This document shows, one piece after another, positions 45,928 through 58,452 of a stretch of DNA of 64,000 nucleotides (position 1 is the first letter of the stretch; every line of letters begins with the position of its first letter). Position numbers and translations under genes: made by a program. The stretch spans positions 24,704,364 through 24,768,363 of the forward strand of contig CM073322.1 of assembly GCA_037043015.1 (NCBI GenBank). Reading direction: 5' to 3'. This stretch comes from Bryum argenteum. Taxonomy: Eukaryota > Streptophyta > Bryopsida > Bryales > Bryaceae. The notes under the pieces were generated by a model. It was not told the DNA's origin, did not search any database, and saw only the letters and a list, made by a program, of their open reading frames with translations.

Positions 45928-46289
45928 CCCTTAAACGCCCAAGCAAGCCCGAGGGGCTTCATTCCAACAGAATCTTCCGTGTAGCTCTCACTGTACTCAA
46001 CTTTTCACTTATATTTTGATGTCAAACTGGTCACCATCTTATGATGCATTCAAAAAGTGAATTTTTACAATTCAAATCACAATTTGTATGAAGGATTTTG
46101 TGCTTTGAAAGGATTGTGGTAGGTAGGTTGGGGTGGTACATAACCTTGTAGGAGGTTGCAAGCTCATCATTGATTGGTCCATTCATGATGCCCAAGTTCA
46201 AAAAGTGCACTATTCATGATGCCCAAGTCCAAAAGATGCTGTGATCCAATTTTGGGCTGCCCGTTTTAGACCCCAAGGGCGTTTAAGGG
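45928..46289 (-). mobile_element. TTAA-target MITE, CCCTTAAACGCCCA family
   Basis: TTAA at 45924-45927 and 46290-46293; exact inverted ends CCCTTAAACGCCC. 362 bp, the same length as 17012-17373 and nearly identical in reverse orientation, so both moved fairly recently. Confidence 0.9.
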
Positions 46290-46293
46290 TTAA

Positions 46294-47260
46294 ACATCTC
46301 ATATTTACTGAAATGGCCTTCACTTTTTAAAATTTACGAAAGTGGTCCTCATTTTTCTTCCACATGAACGTTTGGCTTCTAGTCAATTCCTGCTGTCACA
46401 ACTGATGAAATGCAAAGAACTTTTAGAGCCGAGAACTTAACAAATGAACCTAATTTCCAATAGATTCGTCCTTGGTTGTGGTACCCTAATATTTCAAAAG
46501 CTGTCAATCAGATACAATTACATTTAACTGACACTACATTGGAAAGCCAATGTACACAATCAAGAATTCAGATGATATGAGGTGCATGTTTATTTTGCAT
46601 TTCATGAGATCAAAGAATTGCTGCAGCAAGAACCATCTAGCACAAGAGCTTCATGTACCTTGATGTATAAAATGGAAAATGAACTTTCAATGCTAGCATG
46701 CTGTTGTCAACAACAACTTGATGTAATCTCCATGTGCAAGGAAAATAATGACCACAATTTTGTTAAAAAATAATGAAAAGATTAGTTATGGTGACGATTG
46801 CATATAATTATTACAAAAGAAAACATTCCTTATTGTTTGTAAACGCACCTTGTATTCACAAGTATACTGTTGATGCTATTGTAGTTGCCAGTACATATGA
46901 TTAGTGTGGGAAGAAAGAGCATCCACTTTATTCTTTGTTCAAGGCATTCATCTAATCTAGCCGCCAAGATCTTGTCAGTTTTTGAGCTTTTTATGATAAA
47001 AATCCGAAAGTCTACACAACCCAAATGCACGACCCAAATAAACATCGAGAGGTCGTCATTTCGGTCAAAAGTGCTAGCACGTAATCCATTTAGAGAGCGA
47101 AAGCCAATCGACTTTGGCATCAAGTGTGAAGGCTTGAGAGGCCAAAAATATGATTCCTCCGGTAGTTTAATTGGTTGAAATCGACGACCTCTCGACCTTT
47201 GGCCATAGTGTGAAGTAGCCCCAAAAATGTTGTCTTCAAAGCAACTATTTAACAATTACA
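46294..47260. other. Intergenic with unrecognised ORFs
   Basis: Frames of 97-141 codons overlap on opposite strands at 46830-47255; neither shows a motif I know. Confidence 0.35.
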
Positions 47261-48240
47261 TGCGTTTTTTAACAATGTTTCTCGACAAACCAACCTATTC
47301 AACACTTAGAGGTTGTTGAGAATGTTGTCCAACACCCTTATTCAATAGGAACATGCCAAATGTTGTTCATACCGTCCTCCAACAAGTCAACCAATTCAAG
47401 AGTTACAATTCAACGCCACAATGTTGCCATTAATGTTGTCGTTGACAACGGCAATCTATTTAACAATCACACCCCAAAAGTTTATGAGAATGGTTTTCAA
47501 CAAGCCAACTTGTTTAGTAGTCAACAACTATAATCCTCAATCTTTTAAAATGGTGGTGTTCCATGTGCCATTTTTTCAAAACCCTCATGTTCCATTTTGA
47601 CCACATTTTAAAACGTGCCATTTTACAAGTATATTTTTAAATTAAAGTTTAACAATATTTATGCGTTTAAGATGGCACGTTTTGTAACTATCATGGACAT
47701 CCTCCATAATAAAATTTCTTTCTATAATATCACCATAAATTCCATAATGTCACACTCTTAATGATATTTGACCTTTACACGTAGTCAATTAAAGGGCAAT
47801 ATTTCTCAACTTTAGTTCACAAACATTGCTTGTTTTTGAATGATTGTTGAGAAATATTTTGTAAGAAGGCAAATTTTCATGAACGGCCGCTCATAAACAT
47901 TTTTTTTTTCAATGGCAATTGAGAAATATTTGCCCTTTCATGTCAAAAACCGATAAAAACCAATGTTTTATTTCTATTTTTTAAGCACCCCAAAACCGGC
48001 CAATTTAACAAAATAACACCATTTTAACGGAATTGAGGTTTACGATGTTGTTAAGAGTGTTGTCTAGTCTTATTCAAGATTCACTTGCCAAATGCTATCG
48101 AAATGTCATCCAAGAAGTTTAGTTACACAAAATGCTTCTAAGAATGTTGTTTAACATCCTACATCGAACCTATCCAGCATTTGCAAGTTACAAGCAAGAA
48201 TGTTGTCAAGAATATTGTAGAACATTATCAAACATGTTCA
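47260..48240. repeat. Degenerate tandem array, 60-80 bp unit
   Basis: Same type as 13260-13815 ('aatgttgtc', 'ccaacaagcca', 'aagagttacaa'), interrupted by a MITE at 47532-48040. Confidence 0.65.
47532..48040 (-). mobile_element. AACC-type MITE, older copy
   Basis: Ends near AATCCTCAATC and CGGAATTGAGGTT, with a decayed paired palindrome (GAACGGCCGCTC) near 47881 and GATATTA/TAATATCAC motifs. In reverse orientation relative to 20068-20917. 509 bp. A 4-bp duplication is no longer clear, so it is older than the others. Confidence 0.7.
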
Positions 48241-49480
48241 GAATTCTCGAGCTATATAAGATAACCATCAATTTGAAATAGGGAAACAAAATCAATAATT
48301 GAGGGATATATGCAAGAACATGCTTGTGTTGGCTGAAATTGCAGATTCAAGAGGTCTATTTTCACTGACTCTAGGTACTACTGATTCAATCCACGGCTAC
48401 TGAATCAGAACATATGAATGAGAGGTTAGTGAGCTTTCTAATCAACAAAAATCTGCGATTTGTTCGAACAGACGTCTCATCAGCGAATGACAATTGTTGC
48501 AAACGTGGTTGTAGAGTAAATCAGTAAACTAGTCGCTTGTCAACATGCATTTCGACAGTGCTTGCATGCCCCGCCCTGCACACTCAGTCTTGGTGTGGCA
48601 GGCAGCCTTTCCAATTCCGTCCCACATTGATCCGTCGATCTGTGCACAATCAAAGTTCGTAAGGGAGCAGGTCACTTTGCACCACGCTGGATTTCTGACC
48701 AAGTTTTGCATATTTGCTCTATAAGGTCACTGATTTTCATACGTGCACATCTTTTGTGTGGTGGAGCGCCATTGAAACCTTTGAAATTAACATCTCCGGT
48801 CATTCCTGAGACACTACTACAATTTGAAGGCCTTTGCAAAGTTCTCTTCTCAAACTTTTCAAACGTTGTTCAGCAACGTTTTGGAACTTGTGTGAACAAC
48901 GTTCTCAAAAAAAAAAGCAAAGCTATCGAATCTCTAAGCAACTTGATTTATAATTTAGTTAAAAGCGTTACTTACTTACTTTTTTGGGAACGTTGCTCAA
49001 GCAAGTTCCAAAACGTTGTTAGCTTTGAGCAACGTTGTTACAGAAAAGAAATGTTTTTGCCGTTGCAAACCCCCCTCTTTCCTAGTAGACATGCGCAAGG
49101 AAAGAGGGGAAAGAGGGTATAGAGAGAGAGAGAGTAACTATTTGGTTGGGTCACTTACGGAAGTATGAGCGATACATATATTTGGATCTTTCTCAAGCAC
49201 ATCAACCGTTGCGTCTTGGGCAAGATTTTGTCACTAGCCAATAGCCTTCTCTATTGTAGTGTAGACCACGCTCTCAGGTTATGATTGAGATGTTTTTTTA
49301 GAAGATCTAGACTTGTCATGTAAAATGTCAACATTTCTGCACGTTTAAAAACTAAATGATTCATTGATTGTACCTTCAGCTTAAACCTTTACGCTCGGAA
49401 GGTTCTCATACGGTGTAGGAATCTGCAATGCATGGACATTTCTGCGCGCGTGTCATGTCAGAGGCTCGCAATAGAAAAGG
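48240..49480 (+). repeat. Dispersed module A, copy 2
   Basis: Follows copy 1 (17660-19400) and copy 3 (56080-57500), and past 49290 matches 58455-58640, which shows that copy 3 was interrupted there by the element at 57511-58452. Confidence 0.75.
48817..49085. mobile_element. Foldback MITE rich in AACGTT, copy 2
   Basis: Inserted in module A between GAGAC and GACATGCGC, absent from copies 1 and 3. Shares GTTTTGGAACTTG, CAAGTTCCAAAACG and GTTGCAAACCCCC with 21652-21920, in reverse orientation. Confidence 0.7.
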
Positions 49481-50264
49481 ATTAAATAGGTTGACCTTCT
49501 TAGACCTCTTTCTTTTTTTTCTTTTTTTTTAAATGACGTCTGAAGGCCATGGGAAGACTTTAGAAAAGCTATCACATGGACATGATTTACTCACAAGCTG
49601 ACTGAGCTTCTCAAAAAATTGTCTTTAACATGCAAATCCTCAATGACCATTTGGCCCCCACTTACATTACTAATGTTTTGCTAAATCGAAAAGGTTAATG
49701 GCCAAATCCAATGTCAATGAAAGTTAGGTCATGGTTGCCCTTTCATTGGCTTACTTGCTCATGTCCAAACATACTAACTCCTCACTTTTCAATCAATTGA
49801 GCTTCTATTACCCATGATGAGTAGTTTTCTTTATTCTCAAAAGTACAACTCCTCCAACTCTTTTCCCTACTTCGATGTAGACCTATTTGGATAATATCAT
49901 TGCGGTCGTTGAGAAGTGTATCTTGAAAATGTTCATTTTGGATAGAATTAGGGCCCTCAACCTTCGAAGCCATTAGAGGAATGAGAGTTTGTCGGAGCCA
50001 TTAGGAACCTTAGGTGTGAGAGTTTGTGACTTTTGCAAGGTTGTGTACTACGCTTATGACTTCTTAAATTGGTTGGTTCACTTTGTTAGATTTATTGATT
50101 TTCAAGGGTGTATATACCGCATTTCTAACTTTTGGGATTATTAGACCAATGAACAACTTGAATCCTCATGTTGACCTGGGTCCTATATACTCGGCAAATA
50201 AGATCTTCATTTACTAAAATATACTCACACCATCAACCTATCTGTCTGCTGCTGTCTGCTGCAA
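49481..50264. other. Intergenic, nothing recognised
   Basis: No gene or repeat ends were recognised. Confidence 0.4.
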
Positions 50265-51440
50265 AAGAGTCTTAGGGTTGCTTTACACTATGCATCATGA
50301 AGATTGACCACGGCCTTCTAAATATGTGGTTGGAAAGTAGAGTGCTTTTGGTCCCATTTGGCTTTTACATTACCTTGGAAAAAGTAGAATGACCACTAAC
50401 TTTGAGGTCCCCAAAGTATGCTACATTTTTCATAGTCAATAATGTTTTCAAGGTCTCCTTAATTATAGTTAAGTCCGAGCGAATCCCTCAACTCAACTAC
50501 AATCAAGAATATCATGAAGCTCAAAAAGCATTGATTGGTTAGTGTTCAATTATGTAAAAAGTCATAATACCTTCTTTTTATCATAGTTCCTTGCAATTGG
50601 AGGTCTATATATACTTGGAACTTATGTTAGTATAATGCCAAATTTTGCATGTGTCCCTCATCTCTGTAATGTTATTACTCCAAGATTTCTATTTTCACCT
50701 CTGAAATTGCAAACGCCACTTGTAATATCACACCTTTGACCTATGTATTTTCACCTCCTCCTCCTTCTATAATGTCACACATCAGACCCCCCTAATATGG
50801 CAATATCACATTTATGAGCACTGTCGGCCTCCACTAGATAGATAGAAAGATAGATAGAAACTCCGGTCCTTTCTAAGGAGCCGGCGTGAATGAAGTGTCC
50901 GTTCGTAATGCTAATATCCTGATGGCCACCGGACAAGGGGAAATTAGAACAATACTACTTCCCCTCTCGAGGGTGGACACTATAACTACGCTAGTTTTTA
51001 GCCTAGTTACTAGTGCCTTGAAGATACTTGACATAGTATCCCCCCAAAGGACTTTGAGGTACCCATACAACAAGGTCCAAGGACCTCCTACAATAGTTGG
51101 GTGGACTATAGTGGTGAGCACCACGCCGGCATGGGGAATAGAACCCACGACCTCCTCATTGGGGGCCTAAGCCCTAACCACCAAGCCAAGGCTTGTGGTG
51201 CCTTTGCCTCCACTACATTTCATGATAGGAGTAGCTGAGGCTGACCTCACCCATTTTTGTATGAGGAAGTTAAGATAAAAGAACAATAATCAGTTAAGAC
51301 AAGGAAATATACTTCAATGGATATTTCATGAAAATAAGACGAAATGGAGAAATTGGAATATTCTCGGACCGATAATCCTCTCTGTATTTTTTACCTCCAG
51401 AGGAGTTCATGCCATATGTCAACACATGATAAGCTTTCCT
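50265..51440 (+). repeat. Module B part, then module C, copy 1
   Basis: 50265-50560 matches the start of module B, beginning with a Harbinger-like end (TTAGGGTTGCTTTACACTATG minus its last base). 50570-51440, without the SINE at 50837, matches 60005-60480 closely (GTCATAATACCTTCTTTTTA; ATGAGACGAAATGGAGAAATT-like). It leads into a ~100-bp array in both cases. Confidence 0.75.
50837..51202 (-). mobile_element. Full-length tRNA-derived SINE
   Basis: A reverse copy of 2901-3260 with (GATA)n tail, flanked by the 10-bp direct repeat GCCTCCACTA (50827-50836, 51206-51215). The module C copy at 60245-60265 shows the empty site. Confidence 0.9.
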
Positions 51441-54400
51441 TGGTAGAAACGTAATCAACAAGTGAGAGAAACATTCACTGAACGAGAATAAATTTAGAAA
51501 GCTTCTTGTTCATGTGAGCCAAAAATCCACCATGGAGGTGGCCTTTGGTCACAAGGAGATTAACAAGAACAACACATGAAGGAAAGAGGAAGAGACAAGA
51601 GGAGGCAAGGAGAAGACAAGGAGCAAGGGAGAGAATAAGATGAAAACCCCTGCCAGCCTCCCTTTGAGCCCTCCTCGGTTTTTGGCTTGTCATTTCTCCA
51701 TCCTAGCTCCGATTGGGGCGTGTCGTAGCTTTTTAGAAAGCTAAGTCAATTTTGCACCCACCCTCAAAATCTCAGAATCATAGGACTAGAAACCTATGAC
51801 TGATTACCAAATAATTGGGGCTGTTTTTCCTACTGCCGGCAGCGGTTACCCTTCAACACCCTTAACTTTGGAGGGGTGTATCTCCCTCCCTACAACTCGG
51901 AATCGGACGAGCCATATATCAATGGAAAGCTACTGAAGAGATCTACCATCATCTCAAGTCTTGATTTGGTTGGACAAAAACCGAGGGACTGACGGGGAAA
52001 AATTGAGAGGTACAAGAGAAGACATCACACACTCAAGGCAATCACTACTAGCATGGAAGGGGAGATCAATATTAGAGAGAAGGAGGCCCTCGGCCCTCCT
52101 TCTCCTATCAACTAAGCATTACAAGAAGAAGAGGTAGACAAACAAGATGAATAAAGATACAAACAAGAAGAGGAAGGCTTGATTGTAGATAGCTTGCAAA
52201 CAAGCTCTTAAGTACAAAATATGGAGCCGCCGGAGAGGCGGCTCACCCTAACCCTACTAAGGCTGAAAGCCCCAACTAAGATCTTATTGGATGAATGTCG
52301 TCACTACTTCACGCGCTCCATCCTTCAAGCCTCCATTCCATCAACCACTTCATCAATGGATGTAGCCTCACATGCTACCACAAGGTTAGATGGATGAGAC
52401 TTACAACAATCAAATTTCAAACACAACATGAACATCAAAGACTAGTTGTACAAAGCCCATGGTAAAACGCTGAATTCTAATTTAAGCAACTAACCCTATT
52501 TCTAATTTAGGATTCACTAGGGGGAATTTTCCCCCTCTAGTTCTTCTCCATCATCAATTGGATCCACTAGGGGGAATTTTTCCTCCTCCAGTCCTTCCAC
52601 ACCCTAAAGATTAAATTAGTCTTAAACGTCCCATCAAAGGCCTTGCAACAACTAACCCATAATATACAAATTGCATTCAAAACTAAATCATTGTATATTC
52701 ATCAATTTACCTCAAGATGTCATGGTTTGCAAACACTTCATTAATAAAAGTCATTATTAACAACATTTAAACAAGAGAGCGCTCTCACGCTCTCACAGTT
52801 CATGCCAAACAATTCCTCATTGGTGGAAGAGGACTCTCAAGTGACTAAAACATTCTTAGACCAAAAATAAATCCACGAACCTGCCTATTTACATGTCAAC
52901 GTAATTGGCAAGTGAGGTGATTGCATTGTCAATGTGATTGGCAAGTAAAGGCAACATTTTTGGATCAAAAATGAATGTGCTTCTTCAAGCCACACAAGTG
53001 GTGATTGGTGAAAACTGAAAAGAGATCCTCCAGTGACTGAAACATTTTCGGACGAAGAATAAATCCACGAACTTCGTTGTTCATGTGAGGCAATATCTGA
53101 TTGGTGTAAACGTAATTGGCAAGTGAGAGAAATATTCTTGGATAAGGAATAAATTCCGCTTGTTCATGCTAGACAACTCTTCATTAATGGAAGGAGACCC
53201 TCGAGTGAGTGATGAAAACATTCTCAGAAGGAGGAATAACTCCAAGAACGTGCTTGTTCATACTACAGCACTCCTTGGAGCTCGAACGCAACGCTCAACT
53301 AACATTCTCCACCTAGGAACTGAATAAAATAATTGTGTGTTCATGCGGCAACTCCTCATTGGCGAAAGGTGCCTCTCAAGTCAGAGAAACATTCTCGGAT
53401 CAAGAATAAATCTGCTTGTTCATACCATACAAGCTACTCCTCATAGTTTGAACACAACCTCCAAGTCACGATTGCCAACTCTAAAGAAAATTGGGAAATT
53501 GCCTGTCAATGCGGATACTCCTCATAAGTGAAATATCACTCCTGAGTGACAAAAACAACCTCGGATGAAGAATAAAAGTGCTTATTCATGCCAGACATCT
53601 TCTCATTAATGGAAAAAGACTATCCAGAGTGAGTGACTATCCACAAACATCCTCATTTGTGGAAATGTAATCCGCAAGTGAGAAACGTTCTCGGATCACG
53701 AATGAATTTTCTTCATCATGCTAGATAACTCCTAAGTAGTGGAACGGGACCCTTCAGTGACTCAAACATCCTCAAACCAAGAATAATCTAGTAACCTACT
53801 TGTTCATGCCACGCAAATCTTCATTCGTGTTAATCTGATGGGCAAGTGAGAGAAACATTCTTGGATGAAGAATACATGTGCTTCTTCATGCCAAGCAACT
53901 ACTCATTGGTAGGAGATTCTCTAGTGGCTAGTGACTAAACATTCACGGACCAAGAATAAATATAGGAACTTTCTTGTTCATGCGAGGCAACACCTCATTG
54001 GTGTAAACGTGATCCGCAAGTGAAAGAAACATTCTTGAATCATCATTTATTCTCGAATCATGAATAAATCAGCTTCTTCATGCGTGAAAACTCCTCATTG
54101 GTGGCAGGGGACCCTCGAGTGATTGAAACATTGCCCGACCAAGAATAAATCCGCGACCTTCAAGTGACTTGAAACATTGTCCGACCAAGAATAAATCTGC
54201 GAACATGCTTGTTCATGCAAGACTACTTCTTAGTGGTGGAACACAACCCTCAATTGACATTCTCCAACTAAGAGTAAAATAATATAGTTGTGTATTTATG
54301 CGGCAACTCCTCATGGGTGGAAAGGGACTCTCAAGTGACTCAAACATTCTTAGATAAAGAATAAATCTTGCTGTTCATTCCATCCGAGGAATGAAATGAG

Positions 54401-54760
54401 GAAACTGCCTATTGATGCCGCAACTCCTCATAACTTGAATCATTATTCTCTAGTAAGAGAAACATTCTTTGGATGAAGAATAAATCTGCTTGCCCGACAA
54501 CTCCTCATTCATCGAAATGGACCTTCGAGTGAGTGAGAAACGTCCTCAGACCAAGACTAAATCCAAAGAATGTGCTTGTTCATGTATCGCAACACTTCAC
54601 TAGTGTAAACGTGATTGGCAAGTAAGAGAAGCATTCTCGAATCAAGAATAAATATGCTTCTTCATGCCAGACAACTGCTCATTGGTAGAAGAAGATCCTC
54701 CAGTGACTAGTGACTAAAACACTCTTGAACCAAGAATAAACCCACAAGCGTGCTTGTTCA
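51441..54760. repeat. Tandem array, ~100-bp unit, split by an LTR
   Basis: About twenty units of the 15408-type array on either side of the solo LTR at 51513-52797. Confidence 0.8.
51513..52797. mobile_element. Solo LTR of an LTR retrotransposon
   Basis: 1285 bp starting TGTGAG and ending CTCACA, flanked by the 5-bp duplication GTTCA (51508-51512, 52798-52802). It interrupts an array unit in the middle of 'cttgttcatgcca'. No coding part or primer-binding site is inside, so it is a solo LTR left by recombination, or a small non-autonomous relative. Family not assigned. The intact ends and duplication suggest a moderately young insertion. Confidence 0.75.
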
Positions 54761-54831
54761 TGCCCAGATTGGCGTTCATTCCACGCGAGGAAATTCTTCA
54801 TTATTCCCTCGCATGGCAAGAGTACTACTTA

Positions 54832-55033
54832 GGCCCGCTCTACAATAGAAACAAGAAGCCACCCACCAAACTCCCCCTAGGCCACAATCCATTTTTGAGA
54901 GGCCAATCCTTAAGAAGCCATGGTCTTTGCATGTGGTGTAAATGAGGGGAGGCCAAAAGCTCCAACATTTATCACTTTCTAAAAACCCATCTTAAAATAT
55001 ATCACATAATGGGGTGTGGCTGTAAAGCGGCCC
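54832..55033. mobile_element. PIF/Harbinger-like MITE
   Basis: Ends GGCCCGCTCTACA and (complement) GGGCCGCTTTACA, flanked by TTA on both sides (54829-54831, 55034-55036). 202 bp, non-coding. Confidence 0.8.
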
Positions 55034-55214
55034 TTAGAAGTGGTCTTTACATCTCTAGCAAGCTCACTTCCATGACTCAAATTCAACATGCATCCACTTC
55101 AGAAAGCACTAAGAACAGGCCCAAATCCACCTCGGACGACCTTAGCACTTCGAAGATCCTAAAGCTCCATCTATTCACTCATTCTCAGCGTTGGTGTTCA
55201 AGGTTTCAAGCTAC

Positions 55215-57500
55215 AAGCGTCTGCATGCTTCGATGAAGTCTTTTGTTCCATACAATTGTTGCATATGAGGGTTGCTTTTCACTATGGACCAAGAGCCATG
55301 ATCACGAAATTCCAAAAGCTCTTGATTGGAGAGTAAAGTATTATTGGTCTCATTTAGATTTACACTTCCGTGAAAAAAAGAGAAATATCACTAACTTTGA
55401 GGTCTATATGCTAATTTTTCCACAGTGGATAATGTTTTGATGGTCTTCCTGATCACAGTTGAGTTGAAGCAAATGCCTTGACTCACCTACAATCAAGGAG
55501 ATCATAAAACTCAAAAATCATTGATTGGCTAATGTTCAATTATAGACTGTAAGGAGGAAATCCACCATTGCAACAAGGAACTACATTACAGCGACAAAGC
55601 AAGCACTGAAGAGTAGAAGAATATTTTGTGTGATTATTAGCCGATGCAGTGTCCACTCCAAATTCATCGCACCTGGCAAGTGTTCCACATTTATTTTTGA
55701 GGGCGCAATTCCCTCTCACTTGAAGGAGGGTCTCAAGTCCAAGCATTATACTGCCTCAGACAAGCTTCAGTTAGTTCCAAATGAGAGCTAAACCAATTGA
55801 AACACTATTTCATAAATGAACGTTTTTAATGGATATGTAAATGTCTCAAAAAGTTCAAGAATACACTACTTTCAAACCAAAAGGATCTGCTTATTCGATA
55901 GCAAGTAAGACGTAGATATCGTGTTGACAATGCATTCTCCAGTTCTTCTACGTTTTCAAGTTCGTTCTTAGCTCACAAGCACATCTATCCTTGAGAAACT
56001 CCCTTACGCTACAGTTGCCGGCTTTCCGCAGGTAAGGACGGTGTATTGCAGAAATTGCACAATGTCATTTCATGAATTCTCTCATTGTAATTCAATGTAG
56101 CTTTGCGTGAGAGTATGCCATAAAGAAACAAAAGACAAAACAAAAACAAAAAAAATGAAGAGGAGAGATTTACAAAAGAAACAAAATGTCCTTGCACGCG
56201 ATAGATTTGTGATGTGGAACATTTTTTCCCTTGTCCGGTGGCCATCGAAATATTTGCATTACAAACAACAGACACTTCATTCACCCTGGCGTTTCTATCA
56301 TCTATGTGTGGAACATTTTGTGCTTCCCCACATAACTTTGTAGGAAAATTATTACCAACCCTGTTGTTTTGTTGACATCGTTCTTAGGTAAGAAGGAAGT
56401 TATGGACAAGTTGTATGTCAGTGCTAAAAACGCCACTTTATATTGTAGATTGTGACTTACACTTAACGGTGCATACTCTGGGATGTGCATACCTAGATTC
56501 TTCAACTACAAATCAACGTGAGCACCCCACAAGTACAGTAGTTTCTTGCACTATCAGAAAATCATGGCTTTTATTATTGTCCATTGTGATCACAGAATAA
56601 CGACAAGGCTGCTTAAAATAATAATACTAAAAACCGGTCACAGACTAAAGCTTTTGTATTACCCTCATTGTACCTGAAAATGTACCCAATTCACCCACTC
56701 GAGCTATGTAAGATGCCATCAATTTGAAGTAGGGAAAACAAAATCAATGATTGAGGGATATGCGCAAGAACATGCTTGTGTTGGCTGAAATTGCAGATTC
56801 AAGAGGTCTATTTTCACTGACTCCACGTACTACTGATTCGTTCCACGGCCACCGAATCAGATCATATGAATGAGAAGTTTCTGAGCTTTCTAATCAACAA
56901 TTAGTTCAAACAGAGGATCTGAGAATCAAGAGACTGACAATTGTTGCAAGCCTTTGGTTGTAGGTAAACTAGTCGCTTGTCAATAGTCATGCATTTCGAC
57001 AGTGCCTGCATGCCCCGCCCTGCACATTCAGGCTTGGTGTGGCAGGCAGCTTTCTAACTCCGTCCACATCGATCCGTCGATCTGTCGACAATCAAAGTTC
57101 GTGAGGGAGCAGGTCACTTTGCACCACCCTGGACTTCTGATCAAGTTTTGCATCTTTGCTGTACAAGGCCACTGATTTTCATACGTGCACACTTTTTCTG
57201 TGGTGGAGTGTCGGCCATTGAAACCTTTGAAAACAACATCTCCCCCCTTCTGGAGACTTGCACGTTGAGAAGATGAAATGAATCACAGTGTGTGATTTGA
57301 CATGCGCAGGAAAGAGGGTATTCGTGTAGAGAGAGTGGCTCTTGGTTTGGTTGGCTCACTTGCATAAGTATGAGCTATACATAATTGATCCATCTTTAAA
57401 TCTTTGGATCTTTCTCTTGCACATCAACCATTACGTCTTGGGCAAGATTTCTTGACCAACCAATAGCCTTCTCTACTCTACTTAGTGTAAACCTTGAACT
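55215..57500 (+). repeat. Modules B and A joined (about 2.3 kb)
   Basis: 55215-55920 is module B without the MITEs of copy 1, and 56080-57500 is module A. This may be the complete form of one element: it starts near a Harbinger-like end (GGGTTGCTTTTCACTATGG at 55268) and closes with an inverted-type end (AGTGTAAACC near 57484). No transposase frame was seen. Confidence 0.6.
56226..56307 (+). mobile_element. 5'-truncated SINE copy in module A
   Basis: 82 bp of the SINE 3' part (CCCTTGTCCGGTGGCCATCG ... ATCTATG), flanked by the 13-bp repeat TGTGGAACATTTT (56213-56225, 56308-56320). Module A copy 1 near 17778 shows the empty site. Confidence 0.9.
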
Positions 57501-57510
57501 CTTAGGTTAA

Positions 57511-58452
57511 CCCCTAAACGACCATGGTGTTTTGTGAGCTCTAAACTCCAAAATTGCAATTCCATACCACCTTGTAAACTTTGGAGTGTGAGAATATTCT
57601 TTACACTTTTTTGAAACTTTCAAACGTATGATCTTGAAGAGTACTATTATTAGAGGTAGTGGCTGAAATTTCAACCGTTGGATTGTAGCCATTTGTAATA
57701 TCATAACATTCAAAGTTGATGAAATTTTTTGTTTCAGCAAACATAGTCGACTTTGTGCAAAGGAAAACGTGATGCTTACTACCTTAAACATATAGCTCAT
57801 ATTTTTTTCCATGTATATAACTAAGTTGGGCATGCCCATGCAAAATTTTATAAACTCGTTTTGCTTTTTGAACCTTCATGCAATTTGTTTACTAGAAGAA
57901 GGTAGAAATCAAAGATTTGGTAAAACATGCACCACGTTTATTATATATGGTTAAGGGGAAAAACGAACGGCGAGTATATACCTTCTTGAGTTTTTGAATT
58001 TCAAGAAATAAGAAATTCAAAAAATTCCAAAATCTCAAATTTTGGCAAATTCTGAAAGAAAAAATTGTAATATCAAAGAAAACTTTGAATCTAGCTCTTG
58101 TAATTTTTGAAGGGTGCCCTTTCGGGATTGGTAAAAGTTTCAACTTGGGTCACTTGGAAACCCAAGTACAAAATTAATCAAGAAAAGATTTTTTTTAAAA
58201 GTGTCAAAAAAAAAGGTAAATTTTTTTAAAAAAAATTAAAAAATTAAAAAATCTGCCCACCCTCAGGCTGAAAACTAAAATTTGCGTTTTAAAACTCCAT
58301 AGGTGGAGTTTGACTTTGCAAATTTTCCAACATACACCTTGTAGTATAGGGAACATCCAGTAAAAATCTTAAGCAAAAATATTATTTTTAACATCTTTAC
58401 TTAGGTTGCCCAAAATCGCAAATCTCCTAATCGGAGGCCTTGGTAGTTTAGG
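57511..58452. mobile_element. Large TTAA-type element
   Basis: Starts at TTAA (57507-57510) with CCCCTAAACGACCATGG; the far end complements to CCTAAACTACCAAGG. Module A copy 2 near 49288 shows the site without it. 942 bp, AT-rich, with a MITE-like interior shared with other TTAA-type elements. The right TTAA has decayed. Confidence 0.7.
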
